64,000 bases of DNA from NCBI RefSeq assembly GCF_013373065.1, contig NZ_JABXIN010000002.1, positions 1 through 64,000 of the forward strand. The letters are read 5' to 3'. This DNA is from Algoriphagus sp. Its GTDB lineage: Bacteria > Bacteroidota > Bacteroidia > Cytophagales > Cyclobacteriaceae. Positions 1 to 8,685 of this stretch are shown here, one piece after another. Below the pieces are notes generated by a model. It was not told the DNA's origin, did no database searches, and saw only the letters and a list, made by a program, of their open reading frames with translations. The position numbers were made by a program, and so were the translations under genes. The stretch's first letter is position 1, and each line of letters starts with the position of its first letter.

Positions 1-376
1 CCTGACGAGCAAGAAGGATGTGCTCACGAGTTTGAGGCATTGGTCCGTCAGTTGCGGCTACTACTAGAATAGCACCGTCCATCTGAGCAGCACCAGTAAC
101 CATGTTCTTAACGTAATCAGCGTGACCAGGACAGTCTACGTGAGCGTAGTGTCTTGAAGCAGTCTGATACTCTACGTGAGAAGTGTTAATAGTGATACCT
201 CTTTCTTTTTCTTCTGGAGCGTTGTCAATAGAAGAGAAATCTCTTAGTTCGGAAAGACCTTGTTTAGCCAATACAGTAGTAATGGCGGCAGTCAATGTAG
301 TTTTTCCATGGTCTACGTGTCCAATCGTACCGATGTTTACGTGCGGCTTGGAACGGTCGAATGTTGCTTTTGCCAT
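1..376 (-). CDS. tuf: Elongation factor Tu, 5' part (runs off the window)
   Basis: EF-Tu is the GTPase that delivers aminoacyl-tRNA to the ribosome. Only the first 125 codons are in the window, and the gene continues leftwards past position 1. The reading begins [20 protein letters not shown] and shows the G1 P-loop GHVDHGKT near residues 19-26, the switch I region [12 protein letters not shown] and the G3 motif DCPGHADYV. The start ATG is the complement of 374-376. The gene lies 60 bases after tRNA-Thr on the same strand, so it probably belongs to the tRNA-tuf transcript. Nothing looks damaged in the visible part. Confidence 0.97.
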   Translation of the reverse strand, partial: MAKATFDRSKPHVNIGTIGHVDHGKTTLTAAITTVLAKQGLSELRDFSSIDNAPEEKERGITINTSHVEYQTASRHYAHVDCPGHADYVKNMVTGAAQMDGAILVVAATDGPMPQTREHILLARQ

Positions 377-436
377 GCTTGAAAATCCTCAGTTTAAGTT
401 TAAAGATATATTTAATTTAATTTTGAAGCCGTTAAG

Positions 437-508
437 AGCCAACGACGGGATTTGAACCCGTGACCCCTTCCTTACCAAGGAAGTACTCTACCCCTGAGCT
501 ACGTCGGC
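437..508 (-). tRNA. tRNA-Thr (anticodon GGT)
   Basis: On the minus strand this folds as a standard cloverleaf. A 7-bp acceptor stem starts GCCGACG (with one G-T pair), the D-arm contains AGCTCAGGGGTAGAG, the anticodon loop is TTGGTAA with anticodon GGT, and the T-arm carries GGGTTCAAATCCC. CCA is not encoded. It is the last of three tRNAs before tuf. Confidence 0.95.
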
Positions 509-534
509 TTTTACCCGATGCTTTAAAAGCATTG

Positions 535-607
535 AGCGGGAGACGAGGCTCGAACCCGCGACCTGCAGCTTGGAAGGCTGCCGCTCTACCAACTGAGCTA
601 CTCCCGC
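535..607 (-). tRNA. tRNA-Gly (anticodon TCC)
   Basis: The minus strand gives a cloverleaf with acceptor stem GCGGGAG/CTCCCGC, D-arm AGCTCAGTTGGTAGAG, anticodon loop CTTCCAA (anticodon TCC) and T-arm GCGGGTTCGAGCCTCGT. CCA is not encoded. It is the middle gene of the Tyr-Gly-Thr cluster. Confidence 0.95.
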
Positions 608-685
608 TTTTAATCTCTCTGGGATTACTCCCTTGTATTTTGGCCCTGCAAAATTAGAAAAAAATTTTACAATTAGGCAACTATG

Positions 686-768
686 TGGGGGAAACAGGAT
701 TCGAACCTGTGAAGACATAAGTCAACGGATTTACAGTCCGTCCCAGTTGGCCGCTTTGGTATTCCCCC
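686..768 (-). tRNA. tRNA-Tyr (anticodon GTA)
   Basis: This is an 83-base class II tRNA on the minus strand with a long variable arm. The acceptor stem is GGGGGAA/TTCCCCC with discriminator A, the anticodon loop is CTGTAAA (anticodon GTA), and the T-arm holds CAGGTTCGAATCCTG. It is the first gene of the cluster and lies about 50 bases downstream of a well-formed promoter. Confidence 0.95.
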
Positions 769-817
769 AACTAGATCAACACAGCTATTTTCAAGTCATC
801 TCTGTGTTAACGGATGG

Positions 818-848
818 CAAAATTATGGGCTTTTCACAAAGTTTCAAA
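818..848 (-). promoter_or_regulatory. Promoter of the tRNA-Tyr-Gly-Thr-tuf transcript
   Basis: Read on the minus strand, TTTG (848-845) is followed after exactly 19 bases by TAATTTTG (825-818). This matches the Bacteroidota sigma-70 pattern of a -33 TTTG and a -7 TAnnTTTG. It lies some 50 bases ahead of tRNA-Tyr, and there is no other gene to serve on that strand. Confidence 0.75.
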
Positions 849-912
849 GCATCAAAAATATTTTTAAAAAGATTTTCTGAAAATATCCTTCAACATGCTT
901 AAAATCAATGCA

Positions 913-3546
913 TTAATTTTCATCATTTAATGTCTGAAGAAAATATTCGAAGTAATTTTTGATCTGTTCATTGCTTTCAAGTGCTGCTATCCGATTCATT
1001 TCCTCCAAAATCTCAGGTTCATCTGCAAAACTCAACAATCCCTGAAACGCCCCGAGACGCACAAAGACTTGTGGACTATTCTCCATTTGATTCAAAAGAT
1101 ACTTCGTCGCTTCTTCTTTTCCCTCCTCAGGATGATACACAAAATATTCACTGTAATACCCCAAGAAGTAATATAACCCCTCCCCGCTTAGGTAAGGCAG
1201 CTTAGACTGAAACCAATCTCCTTTTCCTGAAATATTTTGATTAAGGTAATACTCAGCAAGAGGGACCAAAATCCTGTAATTATTTTCTTGCTCAAAGCGC
1301 TCCATGAATTGAGGATCAAGGGGGCTATTGACCGCTAAATTCATTGCCATCAATGCAGAACTAGCCACCAAATAGGACGAATCATTAGCCATACGGGTAA
1401 ATGTATTCAAATATTTATCTGGATTAAATGAACCTAGAACATCTATAGCACCTGCCCGCACCGAATTTTCAGGATCATTTTCAGATAACTCATACACCTT
1501 ATTTTCCAAACCTACCTCTTCAATCCATTCAGGGTTCTGCTGTAATATTTGAAGACAAAGCTCACGGATGCTCCAAAAAGAATCTTCTAATCCTTTCTCT
1601 AATAAAGGCTGGAGTAGGGTATTTTCTTCCCGTGCCAGCAAGGAATCCAAAGCCTCGTAACGGGCAATTCCCAATTGGGATTCTTGGAATTGGCGAACAT
1701 AGAATGAAGAGGGATAACTCGTACTGATTTTACTCAATAGATTTTTTCCTTCCTCAAAATACAATTGGGAAATAGGCCTTTCATTTTCTAGGGCAAATTG
1801 TTGGTATGCCTTTTCTAAAACAAAGCGCTTCTTTCTTCGCTCCTCTCCTTCATACCAGCTAACTTCAAATGGCAATCGATACAGGGGTGAATTTTCTAAA
1901 TCCTGGATTTGCCGTACAGAAATCAACAGGTTTTCAGGTTGGGAATAATCCACTTCCACCATTAGCTCCGGATGGCCCTTATCTAAAAACCACTGATTGA
2001 AAAACCAATTCAAATCCTCTCCACTGACTTTTTCAAAGGCTAATCTTAAATTGTGGACTTCAACACTTTGAAGGGCATTTTCCTCGAGATAAAAAGTAAG
2101 TCCATTAAAAAACAACTCATCTCCCAAATACTGGCGAAGCATGTGCAAAATCAATCCCCCCTTGGAATAGGAATGCGCATCAAACATGTCCCCATCCGCA
2201 TCTTGATAGTAAAAGCGGATCAAATCGACTTGTTTGGTTTGAGCCTCTTGAAAATAGGTCTCTGCCTCGACTGCTAATTTCAGTTTTGCCTCATCTTGAC
2301 CATACTTGTATTCATTCCATAAATACTCACTGTAGTTAGCAAATGCCTCATTCAATGTGAGATTCGACCAAGACTCTGCAGTTACATAATCACCAAACCA
2401 TTGATGAAACAACTCGTGCGCGATAATGTAATCCCATTCCGAATCGATAGCTTCCCGTTCAGTCAACCTCAATTCCTCCATAAAAATCGAGGCCGTTGTA
2501 TTTTCCATGGCACCTGAAACGAAATCCCGAACAACGATCTGATCATATTTTGGCCAAGGGAATTTGATTTGAAGGATTTTTTCAAAATATTCAATCATTT
2601 CAGGAGTATTCTGAAAAACTTTCGCCGCCCCTTTCCCATAGCCTTTTTCTACATAATAATTAACTGAAAGTCCATTGTAGTCATCCTTCACTCGGTCAAA
2701 ATCGCCAATGGCTACGGCCGCTAAATAAGGTGCATGGGGAATATCCATTCGCCAAGTATCTTTCCTTAGCCCATTTTCCAAAGGTGCCTGTTTGATCAAA
2801 ACGCCGTTACTGACGGTAGTTAAGCTATCAGCCACGGTCAAATGGATGGTTTGCGTAAAACGCTCATTGGGCTGATCAATAGTCGGAAACCATTTACTGT
2901 TGTATTCAGTCTCCCCTTGCGTCCAAATCATGGTTGGCTTTCCCGGAAGGGTATCTAGAGGGTCTATGAAATATAAACCCTTTGTATCTGTAATGGCCAG
3001 ATTATCAGAACCGGAATTTCGCTCTGGAAAAGCAGTGTATTTCATCCGGATTTTGAAGGTGTCTTTGGGGTTGAGTTCTTTGGGTAAATAAATAAACAAC
3101 TGCTTGAAATCGTAGCGATAGTTCACCACGGTCTCTTCATCTCCGTGCAAAAAATAAATTCGGCCTGGCTCAAAATCTTTTGCATCTAAAATTAACTCCC
3201 GTTGTTTTTTAGCGAATGGCTTAATTTGCAAGATGGCTTCTCCCAAAGCCGTCTGATTTTGATAATCAAAGGATAAATCCAACTCAGTATCCAAAATATC
3301 AAAACGCCTTGTGGAGGCTGATCGGTAAGCCGTCAGCTCATATTCTTTTTGGGCAGCTAGCCTGGCCAAGCGAATCGAATCACTTTTTGCTTTTTCAGAT
3401 GAAATTTCAGAAACAACAATAGCAGCGTCATCCGAATCAGTCTCTATTAATTCTTGGGAACTTTTACAGGAGAATAATCCGATCAAAAGACCGAACACCC
3501 CGAAAAGTGTATTCTTTCCCAAAATATTCTTTGGCATCGTGTTCAA
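913..3546 (-). CDS. M1 family metallopeptidase, lipoprotein
   Basis: A zinc aminopeptidase of the ERAP/aminopeptidase N family, 877 residues. The N-terminus is a lipoprotein signal with lipobox LFSC (Cys27), so it should be anchored in an envelope membrane. The M1 exopeptidase motif GAMEN is at residues 345-349. The zinc site HELFH is at 377-381, and the distal ligand Glu400 in NEAF follows 18 residues later. The C-terminal third (about 600-877) is helical and rich in HEAT-like leucine patterns, as in the family. Length and motifs are intact, so it should be active on peptides in the periplasm or at the outer membrane. The gene stands alone, divergent from the biotin carrier gene, with 69 bases between them. 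An alternative start is Met4. Confidence 0.93.
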   Translation of the reverse strand: MNTMPKNILGKNTLFGVFGLLIGLFSCKSSQELIETDSDDAAIVVSEISSEKAKSDSIRLARLAAQKEYELTAYRSASTRRFDILDTELDLSFDYQNQTALGEAILQIKPFAKKQRELILDAKDFEPGRIYFLHGDEETVVNYRYDFKQLFIYLPKELNPKDTFKIRMKYTAFPERNSGSDNLAITDTKGLYFIDPLDTLPGKPTMIWTQGETEYNSKWFPTIDQPNERFTQTIHLTVADSLTTVSNGVLIKQAPLENGLRKDTWRMDIPHAPYLAAVAIGDFDRVKDDYNGLSVNYYVEKGYGKGAAKVFQNTPEMIEYFEKILQIKFPWPKYDQIVVRDFVSGAMENTTASIFMEELRLTEREAIDSEWDYIIAHELFHQWFGDYVTAESWSNLTLNEAFANYSEYLWNEYKYGQDEAKLKLAVEAETYFQEAQTKQVDLIRFYYQDADGDMFDAHSYSKGGLILHMLRQYLGDELFFNGLTFYLEENALQSVEVHNLRLAFEKVSGEDLNWFFNQWFLDKGHPELMVEVDYSQPENLLISVRQIQDLENSPLYRLPFEVSWYEGEERRKKRFVLEKAYQQFALENERPISQLYFEEGKNLLSKISTSYPSSFYVRQFQESQLGIARYEALDSLLAREENTLLQPLLEKGLEDSFWSIRELCLQILQQNPEWIEEVGLENKVYELSENDPENSVRAGAIDVLGSFNPDKYLNTFTRMANDSSYLVASSALMAMNLAVNSPLDPQFMERFEQENNYRILVPLAEYYLNQNISGKGDWFQSKLPYLSGEGLYYFLGYYSEYFVYHPEEGKEEATKYLLNQMENSPQVFVRLGAFQGLLSFADEPEILEEMNRIAALESNEQIKNYFEYFLQTLNDEN

Positions 3547-3615
3547 TTATTGGATATTTGACAAATCTTATCCGAAATCATCAAATTTCAGGATTGAAAG
3601 CTCAAAATAGCAGGA

Positions 3616-4110
3616 ATGTTTTCAGTTATCATTAAGGAAAAAAGCTTTTCGGTAGAAAAAACCGACAAAGGCACCCAAGTCTCAGGGAAAACATTGAGCT
3701 GGGACCTTCAACCCATCGACTCTAAAAGGTTTCACTTGATCAATGGCAGCCAATCTATGGAAGCGGAATTGGTCAGCATAGACCGAGAATCAAAAACCCT
3801 TCAGATCAGGCTGAACAAAAAGGTGGTTTCTGTTTCATTAAAAGACCGATTCGATTTATTGCTGGAGGAAATGGGGATGGAAGATCAGGGATCAGCAAAT
3901 GTTCAGGACATCAAAGCTCCTATGCCGGGGTTGATTTTGGATCTGAAAGTCAAGCCGGGAGATGAGGTGAAAAAAGGAGACGTGGTACTTATATTGGAAG
4001 CTATGAAAATGGAAAACATCATCAAATCTCCAGGTGATGGCATTGTGTCTGACGTGAAAGTCAGCCTAAAACAAAGTGTAGAAAAAAACCAGGTATTGAT
4101 TACCTTCTAA
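3616..4110 (+). CDS. Biotin/lipoyl-attachment carrier protein (acyl-CoA carboxylase type)
   Basis: A 164-residue biotin carrier. The C-terminal biotinyl domain (about 95-164) contains APMPGLI and the biotinylation motif EAMKMEN with the acceptor Lys131. The N-terminal 90 residues are a poorly conserved beta-rich part, as in carrier subunits of propionyl-CoA/methylcrotonyl-CoA type carboxylases. It would carry carboxybiotin between a biotin carboxylase and a carboxyltransferase, neither of which is in the window. It differs from the AccB of fatty acid synthesis, which usually has a Pro/Ala-rich linker, so I do not give a symbol. Confidence 0.85.
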   Translation: MFSVIIKEKSFSVEKTDKGTQVSGKTLSWDLQPIDSKRFHLINGSQSMEAELVSIDRESKTLQIRLNKKVVSVSLKDRFDLLLEEMGMEDQGSANVQDIKAPMPGLILDLKVKPGDEVKKGDVVLILEAMKMENIIKSPGDGIVSDVKVSLKQSVEKNQVLITF

Positions 4111-4163
4111 GCACCCCGTCATCTAAAAGCTAAAAAATGATTAAGATTGTCAGGGATAGAATT

Positions 4164-4171
4164 TATATTTG
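4164..4171 (+). promoter_or_regulatory. Possible -7 box upstream of pyrH
   Basis: TATATTTG matches TAnnTTTG and lies 53 bases ahead of the pyrH ATG. The only TTG upstream (4147-4149) is just 14 bases away, shorter than usual, so this is a weak promoter call. Confidence 0.35.
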
Positions 4172-4224
4172 TCGAAATTTTTTTCGATGGCTAGTCGATT
4201 CCAAGATTGAAAATATCTAACCAA

Positions 4225-4935
4225 ATGAAATACAAAAGAATCCTCCTTAAACTAAGCGGAGAGGCCTTGATGGGCGAAAAAAGCTACGGTATTGATCCAA
4301 ATCGCCTGCAACAGTACACCCAAGAGATCAAGAAAGTTAAAGAGATGGGTGTCGAAATAGCCATCGTGATCGGAGGAGGAAATATCTTCAGAGGAGTTCA
4401 AGCCGAAAAATCAGGAATTGATCGTGTACAAGGCGATTATATGGGGATGTTGGCAACATTGATCAATGCCATGGCCCTTCAAAGTGCCTTGGAACAGGCT
4501 GGTTTATACACTCGCCTGATGTCCGGAATCAAAGTAGAAAGCGTCTGTGAACCGTTCATCAGAAGAAGAGCGATTCGTCACCTTGAAAAAGGAAGAATCG
4601 TGATTTTTGGTGCGGGTATCGGCAATCCTTATTTCACGACGGACTCTACTGCCAGTCTTAGGGCTATCGAAATTGAGGCAGATGTTGTATTGAAAGGAAC
4701 TCGAGTGGACGGAGTCTACACTGCAGATCCGGAAAAAGACAAATCCGCAACTAAATACCACACCATTTCATTCAATGAAGTGTATGAAAAAAATCTAAAT
4801 GTCATGGACATGACGGCATTTACACTTTGCCAGGAAAACAATTTGCCTATCATTGTATTTGACATGAATAAAGCCGGGAACCTTAGCAAACTTGTAGAAG
4901 GTGAAGAAATCGGTACGCTAATCACATCAATCTAA
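4225..4935 (+). CDS. pyrH: UMP kinase
   Basis: Phosphorylates UMP to UDP in pyrimidine nucleotide synthesis in the cytoplasm. The protein has 236 residues from the ATG at 4225. It starts [17 protein letters not shown], the typical amino acid kinase-fold start, and carries the glycine motif GGGNIFRG at 50-57 and DSTASLRA in the UMP-binding part. A longer reading from TTG at 4207 adds six residues not typical of the family, so I chose the ATG. It is followed after 8 bases by frr, the usual pyrH-frr order, and both end at one terminator. Confidence 0.96.
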   Translation: MKYKRILLKLSGEALMGEKSYGIDPNRLQQYTQEIKKVKEMGVEIAIVIGGGNIFRGVQAEKSGIDRVQGDYMGMLATLINAMALQSALEQAGLYTRLMSGIKVESVCEPFIRRRAIRHLEKGRIVIFGAGIGNPYFTTDSTASLRAIEIEADVVLKGTRVDGVYTADPEKDKSATKYHTISFNEVYEKNLNVMDMTAFTLCQENNLPIIVFDMNKAGNLSKLVEGEEIGTLITSI

Positions 4936-4943
4936 GCAATCTC

Positions 4944-5504
4944 ATGGAAGAAATAGAACTTTACTTAGACGACGCAAAAGAACAAATGCAAAAAGCAGTG
5001 GATCATACCGCTGCCGAATTGGTGAAAATCCGAGCCGGAAAGGCTATGCCCAATTTGATGGATGGCATCATGGTTCCTTATTATGGCACCCCTACTCCTA
5101 TTAATCAGGTATCTTCTATTACAACGCCTGATGCTAGAACCTTAGCCATCAAACCTTATGAGCGCAACTTGATTTCAGAAATCGAAAAAGCCATTATCAA
5201 TTCCGATCTTGGATTAGCTCCTCAAAACAACGGAGAGATTATAATTTTGACCATACCTGCATTAACTGAAGAAAGACGAGTTACCCTTGTCAAGCAGGCA
5301 AAACACGAGTGTGAAAATGGTAAAATTTCTGTAAGGACAGTCCGAAAGGACACCAATGACTCCCTGAAAAAACTTCAAAAAGACGGTGCTTCAGAGGATG
5401 AGGTCAAAAGAGCAGAAGAAAAAGTTCAAAAATTGACAGATCAGTACATCTCTAAAATCGACGAGCTTCTTGCTAAAAAAGAAGCAGAGATCATGAAAGT
5501 CTGA
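4944..5504 (+). CDS. frr: Ribosome recycling factor
   Basis: A 186-residue RRF, which splits post-termination ribosomes together with EF-G. The family length is about 185. The sequence shows the family signature KIRAGKAMPNLMDGI near residues 28-42, the hinge region with ITTPDARTLAI, and the long C-terminal helix with KKLQKDG. It is co-transcribed with pyrH, and a strong terminator follows 22 bases after the stop codon. Confidence 0.97.
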   Translation: MEEIELYLDDAKEQMQKAVDHTAAELVKIRAGKAMPNLMDGIMVPYYGTPTPINQVSSITTPDARTLAIKPYERNLISEIEKAIINSDLGLAPQNNGEIIILTIPALTEERRVTLVKQAKHECENGKISVRTVRKDTNDSLKKLQKDGASEDEVKRAEEKVQKLTDQYISKIDELLAKKEAEIMKV

Positions 5505-5526
5505 TCTATAACTATCATTCCAATAA

Positions 5527-5551
5527 AAGGCCACTTGATGTGGCCTTTTTT
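5527..5551 (+). terminator. Terminator after pyrH-frr
   Basis: AAGGCCAC, a 5-base loop, then GTGGCCTT running into six T. It can end the pyrH-frr transcript. The A-rich left side may also stop the convergent gene that ends at 5554. Confidence 0.88.
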
Positions 5552-5553
5552 AT

Positions 5554-8205
5554 TTAATTGATAGTAACGAATGTTGCAATCCCAAACCTGACCCCACCTC
5601 GAAGGTATTTTCGATTTTCAAAGCCTGCTCCGAATTCTACCCGGAACAGTCTGAAAAGATTATCCAAAGAATACCCTACCTCCACATAATGCGGAGAATT
5701 TTCAGTCTTCAAGTAATTCAGAAAAATATTCTCCTGAACACCTGAAAATCTCAACATAGGTAATTGCGTGAATAGAAATTTTCGGAATTGATAATGAAAA
5801 ATTCCGGAAACGTAGGAACTACTCGTGCTGTATTTATAATAATCCATGAATCGGTAATTGGAAGCAGGACCAAAATTGGAAAAGATGGTTCGATTTCCAC
5901 CAAAGTGCTGAAAATCTGGAAAGTACACCTGATTTGAATTTAGGAAAACACCTCCTGTAATATTAAAATCTAATTTCCCGCTTATCCCGAAGGTATAATC
6001 GTGCTCAATACCGATTCGTAAATGATCGAAGTCCGCTGCAAAATCTTGTTGCGTCATCAGGCTAGGAAACGCTTTAATATAATCTACCTTGATCAATGGG
6101 GCCCGATCGGAAATCGGATATTTTCTTCCATTTCGAATACCATACTTTATACCAGGTCTCCATTCTATTCCCAATTGGAGTTTCGCAATTTGATGATCGT
6201 GAAATGAAGCATTTCCTGCTTCCACATTTTCTGGCTGATTGGAAGAGTAAACCCTTTCTGGCTTATTGTACCAACTATAGTTCGATTGATTAAAAAGTTG
6301 TCGACGATCCGCGAGAGTTACATTCACTCGATAAGTCAAGGAATAATCTACCCGATGTGCCCAGAAAAATCTAGCAAAACTTTGTTCATAAAGCTTCATG
6401 TAGTTTTGCCTGAAAAGAAGAGAATACAAGGCATTAACCTGTTCATTTATCGGCTCTTCTCCATTAAACTGGTAAATATACCGACCTCCTTCCAGTCCAT
6501 AGGAATAGCCGGAAGTTGGTTTGGTGGTAGACCATCGAATAGTAGTTGTCCCATAAAAGCGCTTACTTGAAAACCCGTACCGCAACTCGGGTTCAATATT
6601 GAAACTCTTTCGGATGGTATTCACACTATCAGCAAGCTTGATTACTTTTTGTTTACGATAGAACATCCCCAATCCTACTTTCCAACCCTCTACTGTATTG
6701 AAGGAAAGCTTGGTTAAATTTTGCTCAAAACCTACAGACACCCCATTTCCGAAGTAGTAATTATCCCCAAAAAGGAAATCAAGAGGCTTATATTTTTCTC
6801 GGGCTTTTTGAGCTACTGAGTCCACATCACTCATTTTGGCAGCTTCAATGACTGCTAGACTATCATCTCTTTCATATCCTTGAATCTCTTTTGCAGTAAG
6901 CGGAACAGGCCGGATACTATCCCAATAACTCAAATCCCGTTTTTTAGCCAAGCTATCAATGCTATAGTTTCGCTCAGTCACAACTTCCGGTTCTTTTTGT
7001 TCTTTGAGCATTTCTTTCTCATACTCATTCAGAAGTTTTCGGTATTCCTTTCTTGTTTTAGGTTCTTCACTGTTCAATTTCTCTAGAGTAGACAACGCTG
7101 ACTCACTTACTTGCTCAGTTTGCTGAACTGGCACATCCTCTATTTTTTCATCAATAAGTATGGGTGTATGTGCCAAGTCCGGATTCAGTGTTACTTCATA
7201 GTCCCGGGTAGAAGCCAGATATTTGAATTCCCCAGCAAATCCAAAAAATTTCCCTGAAAATCGATAGGTATGTGTGAATGGCATCCAAACGTTATCCGCA
7301 ACCGGCGCATATTGCTGCATGGCTTCTATTTGAAAGCCCAATAAGGACGTTTTCAAATCGAGACTATGAATAGCCCACAAATCCTCTATTATATAAATAT
7401 ACCCATCAAAAACTCGTTCTCCCTTTGATCTAGGTATGACTCGGATTTTACTGACCATTACCCCGTCATCAAAAAAGCTTCCTTCATATCGAAAACGGTA
7501 ATATTGAAAGGCCGCTCGGGACAAAGGAGAAATGATCTCATTGATCTTTTCTTGGTAAAAACTGGTCTGAATGTATGGAGCTGGTGAAGTATTTTGATTT
7601 TCCCCATTCGTTCGAATAGAAATTACTCGCTCCTCTATTTTATCAGGTAAGGAAAATTTAATTCTTGAAACGGATTCCGAGGTGTAGGCCTCGTTGAGAT
7701 TCAAACCTTCTTTCTCAAGGGTTTTCTTCATGAAAAATGGAGCATCAGTCAATTGGCCGGTACCTTTTAGATATACGGTCATTTCATATTCCTGAAGCTG
7801 AAGCCGATGATACTTAGCTTTTGCAATGGCTTTCCGCATAATCGTCAAAGCTGGGTCTTCAGCTCCAGCTTTTACTTCAACTTGCTCCAAGGTGTAAACT
7901 TGTGGCTCGAGTTGTACATCAAAAGTTGTCCATTCATCCCCCTTTACAATAAGAGTTTCTATTCTGGATTTATAACCCAAAAACTGGAAATAGACATCAT
8001 AAATCCCTTCGGCTAATTTGATTTCATAATACCCCTCAACATTAGTCGGAACTCCATCCCCAAGATTTCGAATAAATACCGAAGCAAAGGGAAGCGCTTC
8101 GCCGTCATTTGAACTGACCGTACCTCGAATCCCTTGAGAGAATCCTAAAAAAGGACTTACCATGAAGGTTAAAGTCAAAAAAAGAATTGGAAGAGTATAT
8201 CTCAT
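5554..8205 (-). CDS. DUF5686 family outer-membrane protein with carboxypeptidase-regulatory-like domain
   Basis: 883 residues with a Sec signal peptide ending near FSQG (residue 25). Residues 26-115 form a carboxypeptidase D regulatory-like beta-sandwich (IRGTVSSNDGEALPFASVFI, then EVKAG). The rest matches the DUF5686 layout: a middle domain, a charged linker around 380-420 (KLNSEEPKTRKEYRKLLNEY) and a C-terminal stretch rich in alternating aromatic residues that should form an outer-membrane beta-barrel, ending FGIATFVTIN. No enzyme motif is visible. The family is common in Bacteroidota and its function is not established; a structural or transport role is my inference. It is divergent from the SusC gene. 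Confidence 0.8.
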   Translation of the reverse strand: MRYTLPILFLTLTFMVSPFLGFSQGIRGTVSSNDGEALPFASVFIRNLGDGVPTNVEGYYEIKLAEGIYDVYFQFLGYKSRIETLIVKGDEWTTFDVQLEPQVYTLEQVEVKAGAEDPALTIMRKAIAKAKYHRLQLQEYEMTVYLKGTGQLTDAPFFMKKTLEKEGLNLNEAYTSESVSRIKFSLPDKIEERVISIRTNGENQNTSPAPYIQTSFYQEKINEIISPLSRAAFQYYRFRYEGSFFDDGVMVSKIRVIPRSKGERVFDGYIYIIEDLWAIHSLDLKTSLLGFQIEAMQQYAPVADNVWMPFTHTYRFSGKFFGFAGEFKYLASTRDYEVTLNPDLAHTPILIDEKIEDVPVQQTEQVSESALSTLEKLNSEEPKTRKEYRKLLNEYEKEMLKEQKEPEVVTERNYSIDSLAKKRDLSYWDSIRPVPLTAKEIQGYERDDSLAVIEAAKMSDVDSVAQKAREKYKPLDFLFGDNYYFGNGVSVGFEQNLTKLSFNTVEGWKVGLGMFYRKQKVIKLADSVNTIRKSFNIEPELRYGFSSKRFYGTTTIRWSTTKPTSGYSYGLEGGRYIYQFNGEEPINEQVNALYSLLFRQNYMKLYEQSFARFFWAHRVDYSLTYRVNVTLADRRQLFNQSNYSWYNKPERVYSSNQPENVEAGNASFHDHQIAKLQLGIEWRPGIKYGIRNGRKYPISDRAPLIKVDYIKAFPSLMTQQDFAADFDHLRIGIEHDYTFGISGKLDFNITGGVFLNSNQVYFPDFQHFGGNRTIFSNFGPASNYRFMDYYKYSTSSSYVSGIFHYQFRKFLFTQLPMLRFSGVQENIFLNYLKTENSPHYVEVGYSLDNLFRLFRVEFGAGFENRKYLRGGVRFGIATFVTIN

Positions 8206-8385
8206 TATAGTATTTCAAAAACCCTTATCAAATGATTGTTAAAAAGCTTACGACTAAAGTCTATTATTGTTGGAATAAAACACTTTGTCTAAAGAAGTAT
8301 TCATATTTGAAGTAACAAATAACTATTTAAAGACTTTTATGCATTTTAATTTTTTTAATAAACGGGAGTACTTTTTAAAATTTTT

Positions 8386-8399
8386 TAAAAATGTTTTCC
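8386..8399. promoter_or_regulatory. Second, weaker LacI-type operator-like site
   Basis: TAAAAATGTTTTCC matches the perfect site at 8481-8494 in 11 of 14 positions, keeping AAAA-YG-TTTTCC. The two centres lie 95 bases apart, close to nine helical turns, which would suit a looping repressor. This is inference from sequence likeness only. Confidence 0.4.
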
Positions 8400-8480
8400 A
8401 ATGCTCTAGAAGCGTATTTCACCAAGATGGCAAATTTTCAAATTTTTAATAAAAATTCGATTTTTTAATTTTTAATAAAA

Positions 8481-8494
8481 GGAAAACGTTTTCC
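8481..8494. promoter_or_regulatory. Perfect palindrome GGAAAACGTTTTCC, LacI-family type operator
   Basis: A 14-base perfect palindrome with a central CpG, the hallmark of LacI/GalR-family operators. It lies about 200 bases before the SusC start and 276 bases before the DUF5686 start. No LacI-family gene is in the window, so the regulator would be encoded elsewhere. Confidence 0.6.
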
Positions 8495-8685
8495 ATTAAT
8501 TTTTTTTCACAAAATGAGAGAATTAAATACTGATTAAGCAAAATAAACTTTGTTCCTTTAATTAGCATGAATTCGATATGGATCGAGTGCAATTCTTAAA
8601 TATTGCAAAATCAAAAAATAAACAACACATTAGTTTCGAAATTAAGTACTCATACCTATTTCGCTTTTTACTAACAAAAAACTCT

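Larger units (their letters stand above)
8206..8685. promoter_or_regulatory. 480-base AT-rich control region between DUF5686 and SusC
   Basis: This divergent intergenic stretch has no convincing gene. It holds long A/T runs and two LacI-type palindromic sites, listed separately. TAAACTTTG at 8543-8551 resembles a -7 box but has one extra spacer base, and I see no TTG at the right distance, so the SusC promoter cannot be fixed by eye. The reading frame is open from 8578, but its first 36 codons are AT-rich and do not look like protein, so they are probably untranslated leader. Confidence 0.55.

Noticed and set aside
8578..8685. Longer start of the SusC gene with 36 more codons
   Set aside because: The extra residues are not a signal peptide, and the ATG at 8686 begins a normal signal peptide.
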